From Nipponacmea schrenckii (Eukaryota > Mollusca > Gastropoda > Lottiidae): DNA of 64,000 nt. The stretch lies in assembly GCA_030562195.1 (NCBI GenBank), contig JAUJPP010000002.1, forward strand, positions 1,364,001 to 1,428,000. Reading direction: 5' to 3'. The position numbers and the translations under genes are program-made. Positions 13,376 through 25,510 of the stretch are shown here, piece after piece. The notes under the pieces were generated by a model. The model made no database searches. It had not been told where the DNA came from and was given only the letters and a program-made list of their open reading frames with translations. The stretch's first letter is position 1. The number at the start of each line of letters is the position of its first letter.

Positions 13376-13385
13376 AGTCCCTATT

Positions 13386-15670
13386 CAACAACATATGGCC
13401 TGTCGTTGACAAACAGTTGATCTCTAACAAAATACACCTTATTATGTTTCTCTTTTTCGCGTTTAAAGATACTCTGTAATGTATTCTAAAAGTGCATACG
13501 ACTCACTACCACAATCAGAGATAATTGGGCGGCCTTTCTAGGAATTCTATTAGGCATAAACTAATCCTTGCTAGAATTCTTATGGATCCTATGCCAAAGT
13601 GTATAAGCGTCTCTCACGCGGCAATCAAGTTGTTTAAGTTTTGAATGACATTTTTTGACTAAATTGGCAAGAATATAGTTTATCATATTAGCCGTTATTT
13701 TTGTCATGTCAATGCTATAGTCTTTCTTAAGAGTTTTATATCCTACTGTTCTGTATCTTAGTGGACTAATGAAATGAAATGGGGTTTTACATCCTTCTGT
13801 TCGGTATCTTATTGGACTAAGGAGAAATAGAGTTACACATCCTACTGTTCTGTATCTTAAAGCTTCACGTTCTACGTTTCAAAAAGCGTTTCACAAAATA
13901 AATATAAGTTTGAGCTATACTTTTTAAACACGTTGTTAATTTTTTTTGTCTAATACGTAAATTTCTCTTATTGATATATGATGTTTTTTTCTCATGTCAG
14001 TGTGGGATGATCTCTTTAATGTTTAGTTAGTATTCAATATACAGGTAATGAGACATAAAATCTATATTTAGCATTTTATACAATTACTATAATATAGAGG
14101 TCAGTGAACTCTGGTGTTCAAGGTCATAAACAGTGTGAGCTATTGACCCATTGGTTTAATAATCTTTCAACATAAATTGATCATTATTTGCGACACACTT
14201 TATTTTTTTTTATTAAATTAAATGTGAATTTAGATAAACTAAATAACTATGTTTTGCATGCGATCTTACATAATTGGAATCTAAAATAAAGGTTCTAATT
14301 GGAACGATTCATGTTTTGTCTTTCTATAGTATTTATTTTTTTTATATTTTTTTTTACTTTTTTGCTTTAAAGGTATTATAAAGAGGTTTTTAAGAATAAT
14401 TATGTGTATCGGTGACACTGATAGTATTAGTTTGTGCAATTCCAGTTTTAATTCAGACGTCGGTGCTTCCTGTAATTCTACTGAAAAGAAGTGTTGATGA
14501 AGTCACTTATCGCCAAATAGGCTTGATCATTAATACCCCTTCGCGATTAGTGATGTCATCAATCAATTAGTAAAATTGCAGGAACCGATTGAAAAACTGA
14601 ATGATGCAAACCGATTCTTTCAGTTATGGAAGGGCATAAGTGTCTAAAGTCTATGCTATGCAGAAATGTCTAAGTCACTATAAATGTTATGTAGATAATA
14701 CAGATATTTTGTGTTATAAGTAAAAAGTTACCCGTAAATATGTTTCATTATGAAAGTGAAGAGATATAGCACATGTAACAAAAGTCCAATTCCCCGATAC
14801 ACATACAAATGAATTTTAGAAAGCCTCTGTACAATCCCTTCAAATATTCTTCGCGTTGCCACTAGGGGTACTACGTGGGTCCTTTTAAGTCCTTTCGAAT
14901 TCGACCTCGACGAATCAGTCTACCACCAATAATAACCCCAGGATGCTAACGCAGACACTGTAGATGATGAGCTAATTTTTGTTATCAGTATCACTTTTGA
15001 GAATGACATATAATAGGATTCGACAACATCAAAGTGAAACGTACCAATGGGATTAAAGTTATACATAATTATTGACAGTTAACCCAAACTAAGCTATAAG
15101 GACGTCAATTAATGTCAGTTCGTTGATTGAATTCCCCTCATTGCTCACTTTCCGCCTTAATCTCTTTTGTTTGTAGTATGATTTATTTTCTTTGCAACGT
15201 CTCCCCCCCCCCCCAAAAGCAATACGTATGCTGTAAAACACAAATCGCCTCTATATGAAGAAATAATCCGTTCTTTTTTGTCTTCGCTAAGACTTATTTA
15301 TAGATATATATTTACTGGTCACTGGTGGTCAATTTTATTCTCAGTACAAAGTCATAAAAATATCGCATTAATAATATCCAGATACCTATTATTCTAGATG
15401 AGTACCAATGTAATTTTAATTTTTATGACTTCATTTATTCCATGGTCTTCCAGCCCAGTAATTATATAGAAATATATATGTGGTGTATTGAAGCGATTGA
15501 AATGGTATAATTAAAAGAGACCCTAGTTAAATGTCAGATCATATCGCACGAATAATATCAATCGTAGTCAATTAGCTCATATTTTATCGTAGTAACAGTT
15601 GGCCAGTAATACCCTGACCATTATGTTCCTCCGCAGCAATAGTCGATTATCAAGCCTACACGGTGATATA
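13386..15670. other. Intergenic, no gene; small tandem repeat at 13735-13870
   Basis: The only structure seen is a degenerate repeat of about 60 bases in which CATCCTACTGTTCTGTATCTTA and close variants occur three times between about 13738 and 13860. A C-tract of about 13 bases lies near 15205. The rest is AT-rich and unassigned. Confidence 0.5.
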
Positions 15671-15975
15671 TGGAAGCCGATAGCGGCCATTTGTTAACCG
15701 CGACTTGGCGACTTGGGGACTTGTCGACTTTGAAATCCAACTCGCCAAGTCGCCAACTCGCCGGATTTCAAAGACGCCAAGTCGACAAGTCGCCGGATTT
15801 CAAGGTCGCCAAGTCGACAAGTCACCAAGTCGCCAAGTCGCCATTTCGAATTTCCGGCGACTAGTCGAGTTGGCTACTTGTCAAGTTGGCGAGTTGGCGA
15901 CTTTGAAACCCGGCGACTTGTCGACTTGGCGACTTTGAGACATTGAAAAAAGAGGATGGCCGCTATCGGCTTCCA
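15671..15975. mobile_element. GC-rich foldback element built of CGACTTG words
   Basis: Perfect 20-base inverted ends, TGGAAGCCGATAGCGGCCAT at 15671-15690 and its complement at 15956-15975, are each flanked by TA. The 265-base interior consists almost wholly of the words GGCGACTTG, TCGACTTTGAAA and their complements, arranged as nested direct and inverted blocks, so one strand could fold into several long hairpins. Its base composition is clearly richer in G+C than the surroundings. The two open frames across it (15670-15938) result from the repeat. TA flanks suggest a Tc1/mariner-type non-autonomous element, but I do not recognise the family. Confidence 0.85.
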
Positions 15976-16223
15976 TAGTGATAAGCATTACACAAGAAAC
16001 ATTCCATTACCCTCGACAGCCTTCAGAATGGCCATCACTTATATTGACCTTACGTTTTTTGCTGGTAAACATAAGAATTTTCGGTCTTTAAAATAATATT
16101 CTAATAAATTGTTTTACTATGATATTCGTGTGACCGATGAAAAATGTTTCATGCATGCCGTGTTTTTAACGCTGTTTTAGCTTAAATTGAATGTTCACGT
16201 ATCCGGGATTCATGCTATATGCA

Positions 16224-16575
16224 AATGTAGATTAATGGTGATTACCTTAACTAATGCAATAGGTAAATGTAGATTATTGATGATAAACTAAACTAATGCA
16301 ATATATAAATGTAGATTACTGATGATTAGCTTAGCTAATGTAATACGTAAATGTAGATTACTGTTCAACTAATGCAATACCTAGATGTAGATCTAATTTC
16401 ATTTAATTTGTAAATGAAGATAAGTGTAGAACTAATGCATTGTGTAAATCTAGATTAATGTAGAACTGATGAAATCAGTAGATGTGGATTAGAACTTATG
16501 CAATATGTAAATGTAGATTACTATAGAACTAATGCAATATGTGAATTTAGGTTACTGTAGAACTCATGCAAGTAA
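16224..16575. repeat. Degenerate GTAAATGTAGATTACT minisatellite
   Basis: About seven or eight irregular units of 45-55 bases share AACTAATGCAATA, GTAAATGTAGATTA and variants. The unit is diverged and has no coding potential. Flanking sequence to 17230 holds no recognisable gene. Confidence 0.75.
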
Positions 16576-17229
16576 AATGTTGATTTTTGTAAAACAAATT
16601 ATGTAGAAAGTTGAAATACTATGATAATAGCAATTTATTGCAAAATATACACGTAAGTTTTTGTTTTACTATTGCAGTTTGTGTTAATGTATTTTATTTT
16701 AATCCAATATGAACAATCATGTAGATTAGCTTATAGGGTTAGTATGCAAAATTTTCATTATCAAAATCATAGTAAATTATACCTAACAATTTCTCAAAAT
16801 ATGCTACTTCAATTCACCGAACCTTGATCAAACTGAATTTCTTTTTAAAAAGGGGGTTAATTAAAAATGGAGTTGATTAATAAACTTGATCATGGTTCAA
16901 TATTATATGTAGTTGATTTCAGATGTGCATCGTAGACATATATCTTTACAATTACGCGTTTATTTTAACAACAAACAACCAAAAAAACGAACGTTTAAAT
17001 TTTACGTAATGTGTTCATAATCTTTTAAGATTTTGGTGTAACGTTTTCATTAATTTGAGCGAAAGAATGTTCGACCTACAATAAAAAAAACCAACAGATT
17101 TTTTCTTTAAAACATTCGATTTGTCAAATGTTAATTTACGTCAAAGTAGTGCATTTTAAATATAAGATATACCACTAACACGTGGCAGACTTAGATAAAA
17201 GTGCTTGTGCTTTTTATAATAATCGGATT

Positions 17230-17595
17230 ATAACCGTGTTTCCACTGGGCCGAAAGGCTGGCTTTAAGCTAGCTTTCTTGTGTTAATTTGCCGTAACATT
17301 ACGCTACGGAAACCGAAAACTTGCGTTCGGCAATTTATCGGGGGCTAAATGAAGGCTAGCTTTAAAGCAGGCTTTTTTAACGCAGGGGAAATACGCAAAA
17401 AGCCGGCTATTTCTCGGCTATTGAGGAGTACTAGTTTTACGGTTGCAACATCGGTAGTCTTGTACATCGCTTGCTGCCAATAATGCGCGACATTTTGATC
17501 GAGACTAATGTGGTTCAGGAACCTTATAAACTAACGCAGCGTGTTCGACAATAAAGCTGGCTTTACTTCAGAATTCTCAGTGGAAACGTTTTATA
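17230..17595. mobile_element. Possible MITE
   Basis: The left end CGTGTTTCCACTGGGCC with AAGGCTGGCTTTA, and the right end AAAGCTGGCTTTACTT then CTCAGTGGAAACG, are inverted relative to each other. The interior is G+C-richer than its flanks and repeats the word GCTAGCTTT/GCTGGCTTT. Flanks read TTATAA and TTTATA, which may be a target duplication. No protein is encoded. The assignment rests on the imperfect inverted ends alone. Confidence 0.5.
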
Positions 17596-18849
17596 TAGAG
17601 AAAAGAAATTGAAATGCTTGTCTGCTTAATAACTTTTACATTCAATTTCAAAGCAAGATTTTTTTTAAAGAACATTGAAATTACAATAGAAGAGTGGATT
17701 TTAAGAATTATGCAGAAAAAGTCGTTGCCTTAAACAATTTCTATCGCTTTAATTCTAATTAAATATGAATACCCTTTATTCATATTATAGAATATATAAA
17801 AGAAGATATTTTACAACCATTATGTTAAGAAAAGATAAGAAATCCAATGAAATACAATTTCCATCAGTTGAATGGTCAGTAACTGAGGATCTTCATACTC
17901 AAGAAGCATCAGTTGAATGTTCCATCCAAGAGACTAGACGCTCGTTCTATGCCAACTTCTCTTTTTTTATACATGATAGATTTAAATCACCCGGACGAAA
18001 CTAGAGACTTTATCTCGAACTTTGAAAAAAAAAAAAGTGAATATTTTTTGATAATATTGTTTTGATATTTGACGGTAAACAGCTGAAGGACATACACTTT
18101 ATCATTCATTCAGACATTATTACAGTAATTATCTGCAAAAAATATGGCTCTTTTTAAACAGATCCCTTCTTTAAAAGGGTAAAGTACACAGTTCAATGTT
18201 CTGCACCGCAATTGTTACGAAGGTGGTTCACCCTCGCACAACATTCATTCAGTTTTCAGATGTAAGAGTGGCAAGACCAACCATCAAATTATACAGAATT
18301 GACATGGTGATTGTTTAAATTAGGGTTTTGTCATGCCTTGCCGAAAGTCAATTTTATAAATTTAATAAAAATTCCAATAATGTTCAGATTAATCTGGTTC
18401 ATTGAATGACAAGAAAATGTGTCTTCGATGCCTGTTAGTTGTTAGCATTAATAGAATGTCTTGTCGCATTGGATAAAAAACTTTGGACTTCGTTCAGAAT
18501 TTCGCATGGAATAAAAAGTGACATTTGTACTTTGTCAACGACCTGCATGTCTGTAAATCTTGTCAAGAGACGATTGTCTGGAGACACAGGGGTTTGGGAG
18601 AAAGTTTATTAATTCAACTCTATTGTAGAGTGTATAGCTTATCTCTGGAGATATATTAAACTTGTGCCATCTCCCAAGAGCAGACTTGAAACGAGGATGC
18701 TTTGACAAGTTCACTGATTCTCATCCATGTAAATGTCATGCCATATTCTATTTTATAACAACGGTAACTACTGATTTGGTCGGTTGGTTGGAATGTATAT
18801 GACAAATTAACGTCCCTTTTAGGCTAGAGCTAATAGGCTGACTAAAACC

Positions 18850-19600
18850 CACTTTGCTTTTGTGTTTAAAATCTAGGGTTAATTCCTGTGGCTTGCAACT
18901 GTTGGGTTCCCCTAGTTGGAACGTAAAAGAAATGGTGAATTTTTAATCCGTTTTGAGAATTCTATTTTTAGGGAGCTTTGCAATATAAAGTGAAACGTCG
19001 GTTTCCAAAGCTATTGCTTTATGAAAAAACGTGACCTAGTTAACCGTTTTTGACCCAAATTTTAATCGGACATTTTTTTTGGTGGAAGGAAATACGGCGA
19101 TTGGTATATGTTAAAATTGGAACGCTTTAAATTTGTAAAAAAGGTTCTTTTAACGACAGCCTTTTTGGCTTGAGGCAAAGTTTTTCTTAACTAATGCTTG
19201 AAGAAAAAATCTCACTTTTGGGGCATGTTTTAACCAGTGATTTAAAAAGCAAAGGGTCAATTCCTTTTCTTCCATATTACATATCCCGTTCTTCCCAATT
19301 GATATATAACAGAAATAGTCGTTAAATCCCTTTTCATGAAATGATTAAGGGGGCCATTATGTGCTTAGATATTATAGAAAGCCCCCCTTTTTTTTAAAAA
19401 TGTGAAAAGGGTCATTTTTAAAAAAAAAAACCGTTTTCATATGCTTAAAAATTAAAATAAAAGAAGAACGTTTAAAATCAGTTTAAAAACCTTTAATTTT
19501 TGGGGCTTTATTTAAATTAAAGGACATTTTTTTAAAATAAGGAAAAGATAAGGAGGATTTTTTTAAGATGTTTAACTCGTTTAATATGTTGTAAGAAAGA
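18850..19600. repeat. Noisy partial re-copy of neighbouring sequence
   Basis: The stretch repeats, in corrupted form, words found just downstream and in copy 1. Examples are TTTTAACGACAGC then GGCTTGAGGC at 19146 and again near 19606, and AAAATCAGT...AAACCTTTAA at about 19475 and again near 19945. Homopolymer runs are inflated throughout. It reads like a poor consensus of a tandem duplication rather than clean sequence. Confidence 0.5.
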
Positions 19601-20144
19601 TTTTTTTAACGACAGCTCGTGGCTTGAGGCTAAGTCTCTAAACGTCTCTACGACGGTTTATGAGTGGTCGATGTTTAATCCATTATATTACAGCAAGATC
19701 AATCTCTTCCATATTACATATCAAACCTTACTCTCCTATATTGATATATAATAGCAATAGTATTAATATCCCATTTTTGAAATGATTAAGGGTGCCACTT
19801 GGTGCATTGAGATAAGATACGAAAGCTCCATCCTTTGTTAAAAATGTAGTAAAGGGTGATTTTTTCTAAAAAAAACTAAAATTGATCCGTTTTTGCATGA
19901 TGTTAAAGATACCGTAAGATAAATTCGACAGAACGACTTTAAAATCAGTATGTAAAACCTTTAAATAATTTTGGTGCTTTATAAATTAACGGTATTTTTT
20001 TAAAAATAAAACAATGAGATAAGGTTAAGGATTCATTTTCTCAGACTTTGAACAATTCTTTTTTAATTTTTTTTTAATTTTTTTTTGTGTATATTTTTTA
20101 TTTACATATCAAAATATGATATAATTGGCATTATAAAATTAAAT

Positions 20145-20606
20145 CAGGGGCGCAGATCGCTTTTTCAATGTGGGGCGGGGGGGGGGGGACCAGTGTCGTA
20201 CCCAGAATTTACTCAAAAGGGGTCGGCATGAGAACGTTTCAGATGAGCTTGTGACACCGTATCTTTATAGCTGTATAGATGTATTCTACAGGGCGGGGTA
20301 AGCCCGACAGGGCGCTCGGCGACCGATACCTTTCAAACTATCAACTTTAATTTCTGTGGCGGTCCGTCAATTTTACTGCTCACATGACATGATTGTTTGT
20401 TTGCGACCGACTTCGTGACGACGCTTAAAAAGAGTGAGTGCAGAAAACGAACAAATTGTCCCCCTGTCGCCGAAGGCGCAAAATTTATTTTACGCCTACA
20501 AAAGACATCCTACTCAAACCATTTGAGTGGTTTGGGGGGGGGGGGGACACATGATATCATCTCCCCCTCCTGGATTTCTGACGGGGGGGGGGGGGGACGC
20601 GTCCCT
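20145..20606. mobile_element. 462-base insertion with CAGGG/CCCTG ends, only in copy 2
   Basis: Copy 1 reads continuously through the corresponding site near 2250. The inserted sequence starts CAGGGGCGCAGATCGC and ends GACGCGTCCCTG, so its ends are short inverted repeats. Both flanks contain AAATTAAAT. It is G+C-rich with three long G tracts. CAGGG-type ends are typical of hAT elements, but the AT-rich flank blurs the target duplication, so the class is an inference. Confidence 0.6.
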
Positions 20607-20844
20607 GAAATAAATTAAATAAGTAATAGACACTCACTCACACATTCACTCCATTTTTTAATGACTGTATCATCTTTTTCATATTCTTGAGATTCAATAC
20701 TTGCTATATTCTGTAAATATCTTTATAAAGGTTTTTGAAGTCAGAATGATCAGTAAATCCAAAGTGCATGTTCAACATATTTAGTTTCTAGTTAATACTA
20801 TTATTTTTGAAAAAGATATTTTGTGGTTTTGTCAATTAGACTGT

Positions 20845-21109
20845 CTTTAAAGGGATAAAAGATCTTAGAATGAACATAAAATTTGAAAATTTTAAACTTG
20901 TTCAATAGGATCTCTATTCATCAATTAATATACCTGCTGCCATGAATAACATAAAAAATAAATAATTAATCAAAAAAGCAAGTAATTATGTACTAAGATG
21001 CATTTGATTATTGAAAAACGCTAAATAAATTGATTAAATGTCTTAGTTTTGTAAGTTAGCCAGATTTCTCAAGAACTACAATTTTATGTAGACACAGTAT
21101 CCCTTTAAA
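20845..21109. mobile_element. Palindromic MITE, family TTAAAGGGATA, in copy 2
   Basis: Orthologous to the copy at 2565-2837 within the duplicated block. This copy keeps a better right end, CAGTATCCCTTTAAAG, which is the reverse complement of the left end CTTTAAAGGGATA. Confidence 0.75.
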
Positions 21110-24100
21110 GCAGTGTTGGATAGATGTGATGAACACGAGCCGATTCATATGACGAAAAAACAATAAATAAAAATTTCGTTATCATTTCAAGTCATATTAT
21201 TATATCAGTAGTTGTATTATAAAAAATGTTATTATAAGCACATCCATTTTGCTAATATTTCAAAGGAACAGGTTTGATATTCTCGACGAATGAAATTTCG
21301 AGGAACACTGTTATTAATTTCTTTAACTGAAACATTATACATCATATTAATTACTACACTCTAAATATGAATAAAAATACTAAAAAGCCAGTGTAAACCT
21401 TTAGTCCCTCAAGGCATGCGAAAAACTTAAATGAAAGTTTAATTTTTAAAATTCATTGTGTTTGCTGTTAATGCTGTTAATGACGATCTGTCATGTTATA
21501 AAGTGTGCTATGGGGGGAATTATTGCCAGAACAACATCAGCCTTCTTTTTTTCTATTTCTTACTTCAGAAAGTCTTACATAATCAGTGCATCTGGATGAC
21601 TTATACGTCATTCCATATCAGCATTTCTGACATAAAGGTTAAACCTGAACAACACATAGAGTCCGTTTCGTATTGACTCGATAAAAAATCAGTAATCATT
21701 GACAGTGGAGAAGGGGATAAAGAATTTTCTAATCTGCCGTAATCAGTAATCGAAATGATCAGCATTCTGTATTTAGTAATTGGTTAGAAAAAGCCGTGGA
21801 GGATTTATTTCACTTTCTGTATCAGGAAATCAATTCTTTAAAGGGATATGGTCGTCTAGATGAAGTAAATTTCAGTTACCCGTATATTTTATCAGTATCA
21901 AATTCGATTGTTATTCTGCAATCTAAAAACATCCACGAAAGTTTAAACTTATGACGTTATCAAGTCGATTGGGTCAGCTACTTGCGTCATTTTTTCATTC
22001 TGAAAACTGATGCGTATGTACTGAAAAAGATCTCTAACCAGATAAAGGTTTGGAATCTCAATTTCGGGGGTCGATTTGGCCCTTGAATATAATACAAAGT
22101 TCTTTTCAACTTTCCCTCACGGTACTTAGTCTTCATATGTACTAGAAATGTATCAAAATCGCTTAATTTAAAAAAAAATAATGACAAACTTTTCCGGCTC
22201 TGAGATTCAGGTATTATTTGACAAACAAATGGCGAACTTGTTCCTTTAACAATGTTATGGCCGGCCATTACCAATGACGTCATTGTATCAATAATATCAG
22301 AACATTAAATAACCTCTTTTTGTCGTTCATTAGTATTCATACATTAAAATCAAACCATTTCATTAACTGAGAATATAATAATGAATAGAAAATGATTATA
22401 TGAAATTGATAAAGAAACTCGAAGACCATCCTGCGAATTCTGTCCATGTGGCTCATTTATTGACAGATGAATTGATCAGATGAAGAAAGACAGCCTATAG
22501 GTATATGGACTGGAATATAATCAATATAATGTTCTATAGACCTATTATCAGGTAAAATGTAGAACCATCATCGAGTCAGAATGGTGTTTATATGTCACTA
22601 GATGTCACGCTGTAATGATTACTATTTACCATGTGACTAACAGCTCAATATTCCAATAGTATATTCTGTTTAGAATCGGACATCACTGGACCGAATCGCG
22701 ACTCCAAGACTACAGGAGTACAACGACTCTTATAGTAGTATTTGTGATATGACGTGAATAGCTTAAAAGACCAGAGGATGCACTTGACCCTTGACAAAAG
22801 GGTTATTACTATTCTTTGATACTGGATAACAACTTTGGGTAATAGTGCTGATAATGAGTACAGCTCATATCATATTGGGAACCTGTTACGTCTCTTAGCA
22901 TAGGGAGTGTAAAATTCCAAATTCCCGAACTGTCCGAATTACTAAAAACTGAAACTAAACTCCTGTCAAAGGTCATGTACAATTTCAGGACCAAGAAGTT
23001 TTACGTCTTTTCTATCGCAATTCAGAAAGTTTACTTTTGTAAACATTCATCTCGGCATTTTGTCTCCTCGAACTATGGTATGTTTTGGAAAAAACGTAAA
23101 TTATATGGTGGCATAAATATAACACAAATATCGATGATAGCCGTAACACTTACATAAATGATCATATTCTTGTCAAATAAAGTATTATTATATTATTAGG
23201 CCTATCAATACGACGACAAAAACCGCTAATCCGGAAGCCAGTATGAAGTAGCCTAGGCCTACTTTAAATGGCAAAGTGACACGCGTCGGATTGATGAATA
23301 CTAATTACTATATAAATTGATAATTAATTCCCAATCACGACCGTGCGGAACCAGAATCCGAATAACCGATTGATGAGCAATTGAACATGACAAATATTTC
23401 GTTCCCAGTAGGGACTAAAAAGAGTGCGGGGTTACCGGATTATCGGATTATCATGAATCATATACATGAATTTGAGGACAGCTTATTTATTATACTTTTC
23501 TCCAAGTCTTAATTTGGGGACCTTTTCGCACGGTGCGCCGTCTTTCTTCCATACATTTCTTTGGCCAAAAGTTTAAGATTAGGCCTGCACATTGAAGGGC
23601 TTCAGGCATTAATTCAGGTGACTTATAGACAGAAGTGTGTGGACACACACAGATTTTCTGGTACCAGTACACAGTCACATAATACGTAGCCTACAGGTAA
23701 AGGTAAGGTCATGGTTAGGTAAGGGTATGTTTCCTGTGTTCCTTTACTGGGTATCAGTAAAGGGACACTTTCGAAAGGTTCTTGCCCGCTGGACACTAAT
23801 TCATTACGGGAGATTTGGCAATTGTATTCCTCAGCTATTGTCCAGCGTAGACCATTGAAACTTAACGTACACTGTATGTGTATGATTATCAACACAGTAA
23901 CAGAGACAAACCGAGTAAGGCTGGAAGCGAAATTCATGTATTCGAAAATTACAAATTGCATTTTCTACGCAGCGTTTCCTCCAGGATTTGAATTGGGTGG
24001 GGGAAATCTTCAATTTGCCAAATTTCCTGGCCATCGCTTTTTTTTCAATAGCATGATATTATGTTTTTGCAAAGTAGTTAATACAATACGGTAATGAAAC

Positions 24101-24582
24101 CTTTACCTGTATATCGTTTTGTTTAGCCTAAAACCAAGAGACCATGAGACCAACCAATCTTTACTTTATCCCAACAGGAAACGTAGCCTTTGAAGTGAAG
24201 GTTAATGTGGATAACCTGATCACATATCAAAAGGAAAGAAAGAATATCTGCAATTGAAAAGCAGAAACAGACTTTTACTGCACTTTTCTGTAAACAAAAA
24301 GGACAAACAATTGTTAACGCTGATCACACACCCAATAAATACCAAGACTAATTCTTTTTGAAGTCCTGACATTGAAGGAAAATTTGTTTATACTTCATTT
24401 TATGCAAAAATGACTAGCTCTATTAAACATTTTCTAAACCCTTTGTCCTGATTTCACTTCAATTGTATTCTGTATTACACAGGTGGCATCTAGAAAGAAA
24501 AGGTCTAATCGACATAATCATTATCAGAAAAATACAGCAATCCTAGTAATGTATCACTTTAAATCTTGTATCAGACAGTTAT

Positions 24583-25003
24583 AGTTGGGTCTTCGTTTTA
24601 TAGTAGAGTGGGTCTTCGTTTTATAGTTGGGTCTTCGATTTTATAATGGTGTTTATATGAGTGGGTCTTCGTTTTATAGTTGGGTCTTCGTTTTATAGTC
24701 TGTCTAGTGGGTCTTCTATACTGAGTTTTCTTAATAGTTGGGTCTTCGTTTTATAGTAGAGTGGGTCTTCGTTAATGAATTTTATAGTTGGGTCTTTGTT
24801 TTATAGTTGAGTGGGTCTTCGTTTTATAGTTGGGTCTTCGTTTTATAGTTGAGTGGGTCTTCGTTTTATAGTTGGGTCTTCGTTTTATAGTTGAGTGGGT
24901 CTTCGTTTTATAGTTGGGTCTTCGTTTTATAGTTGAGTGGGTCTTCGTTTTATAGTTGGGTCTTCGTTTTATAGAGGTCTTCCATCTTCGGTCTTCGTTT
25001 TAT
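24583..25003. repeat. GGGTCTTCGTTTTATAGTT minisatellite
   Basis: About 420 bases of alternating 19-23-base half-units, GGGTCTTCGTTTTATAGTT and the same with an added GAGT. Together they make a unit of about 42 bases that is perfectly regular in the centre (about 24790-24970) and disrupted at both edges. The array is absent from copy 1 of the surrounding duplication, so it arose or was lost after the two copies separated. Confidence 0.95.
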
Positions 25004-25024
25004 AGACACCCGATCTGATGGACG

Positions 25025-25510
25025 TAAATTACTGAATTGTATCCTTAAATTAATCTATATAACGCTGAGTAATTTTAAATACAACTCACTATCAATTTTC
25101 ATACTATCAGACTTAAATTACTGAATTGTATTATCTTAAATCAATCTATAACGCTGGGTATTTTTCAAAACAGCTCGCTATCAAATTTCTTAGTATCTAG
25201 TAGATTTAAATTACTGAAATGTATTCTTTAATTAAAGTATAACTCTGAGTAAATTTTAATACAACTCACTATCAAATTTCTTAGTATCTGATAGACTTCA
25301 ATTACTGAATTGTATTCTTTAATAAACCCATAACTCTGAGTAATTTTCAATACAACCCATTAACAATTTTCATAATATCTGGTAGATTTAAATTACTGGG
25401 TTGTATTTTGTAATTAACCTATAACTCTGAGTAGTTTTCAGTACAACTCACTATCATGTCCCTATCAAGGCAACTGATTACCCTGAGTACTTTCCAACAA
25501 AATATACAAT
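25025..25510. repeat. About 92-base tandem repeat, copy 2
   Basis: This is the counterpart of the array at 4985-5560, with the same unit sequence and roughly five to six units. It directly follows the 42-base minisatellite, which is absent from copy 1, so the left edge of the array differs between the two duplicated blocks. Confidence 0.85.

Larger units (their letters stand above)
10080..13385 (-). mobile_element. Non-LTR retrotransposon (LINE), decayed
   Basis: The minus strand carries, in order, an apurinic-type endonuclease, a reverse transcriptase and a C-terminal cysteine/histidine region. It ends in a GATAAGATAAGATAAG-type simple tail at 10086-10106 (plus-strand orientation), as expected at a LINE 3' end. 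Frameshifts near 12430 and near 11700-11753 break the frame. A section expected between the RT and the C-terminal region, probably about 100 residues, is missing near 10880. A first ORF with RNA-binding function was not found. The clade was not assigned; a jockey/CR1-like APE lineage is likely. Confidence 0.9.

Noticed and set aside
15670..15938. Two overlapping plus-strand frames rich in S, R, Q, V, D, K
   Set aside because: They are translations of the CGACTTG foldback repeat and begin at its inverted end.
23490..24094. Cluster of overlapping frames on both strands, one with a signal-peptide-like start
   Set aside because: Several mutually exclusive frames overlap, none has splice support or a known domain.
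24583..25003. CRISPR-like array
   Set aside because: Units are contiguous without unique spacers, and the genome is eukaryotic; it is a minisatellite.
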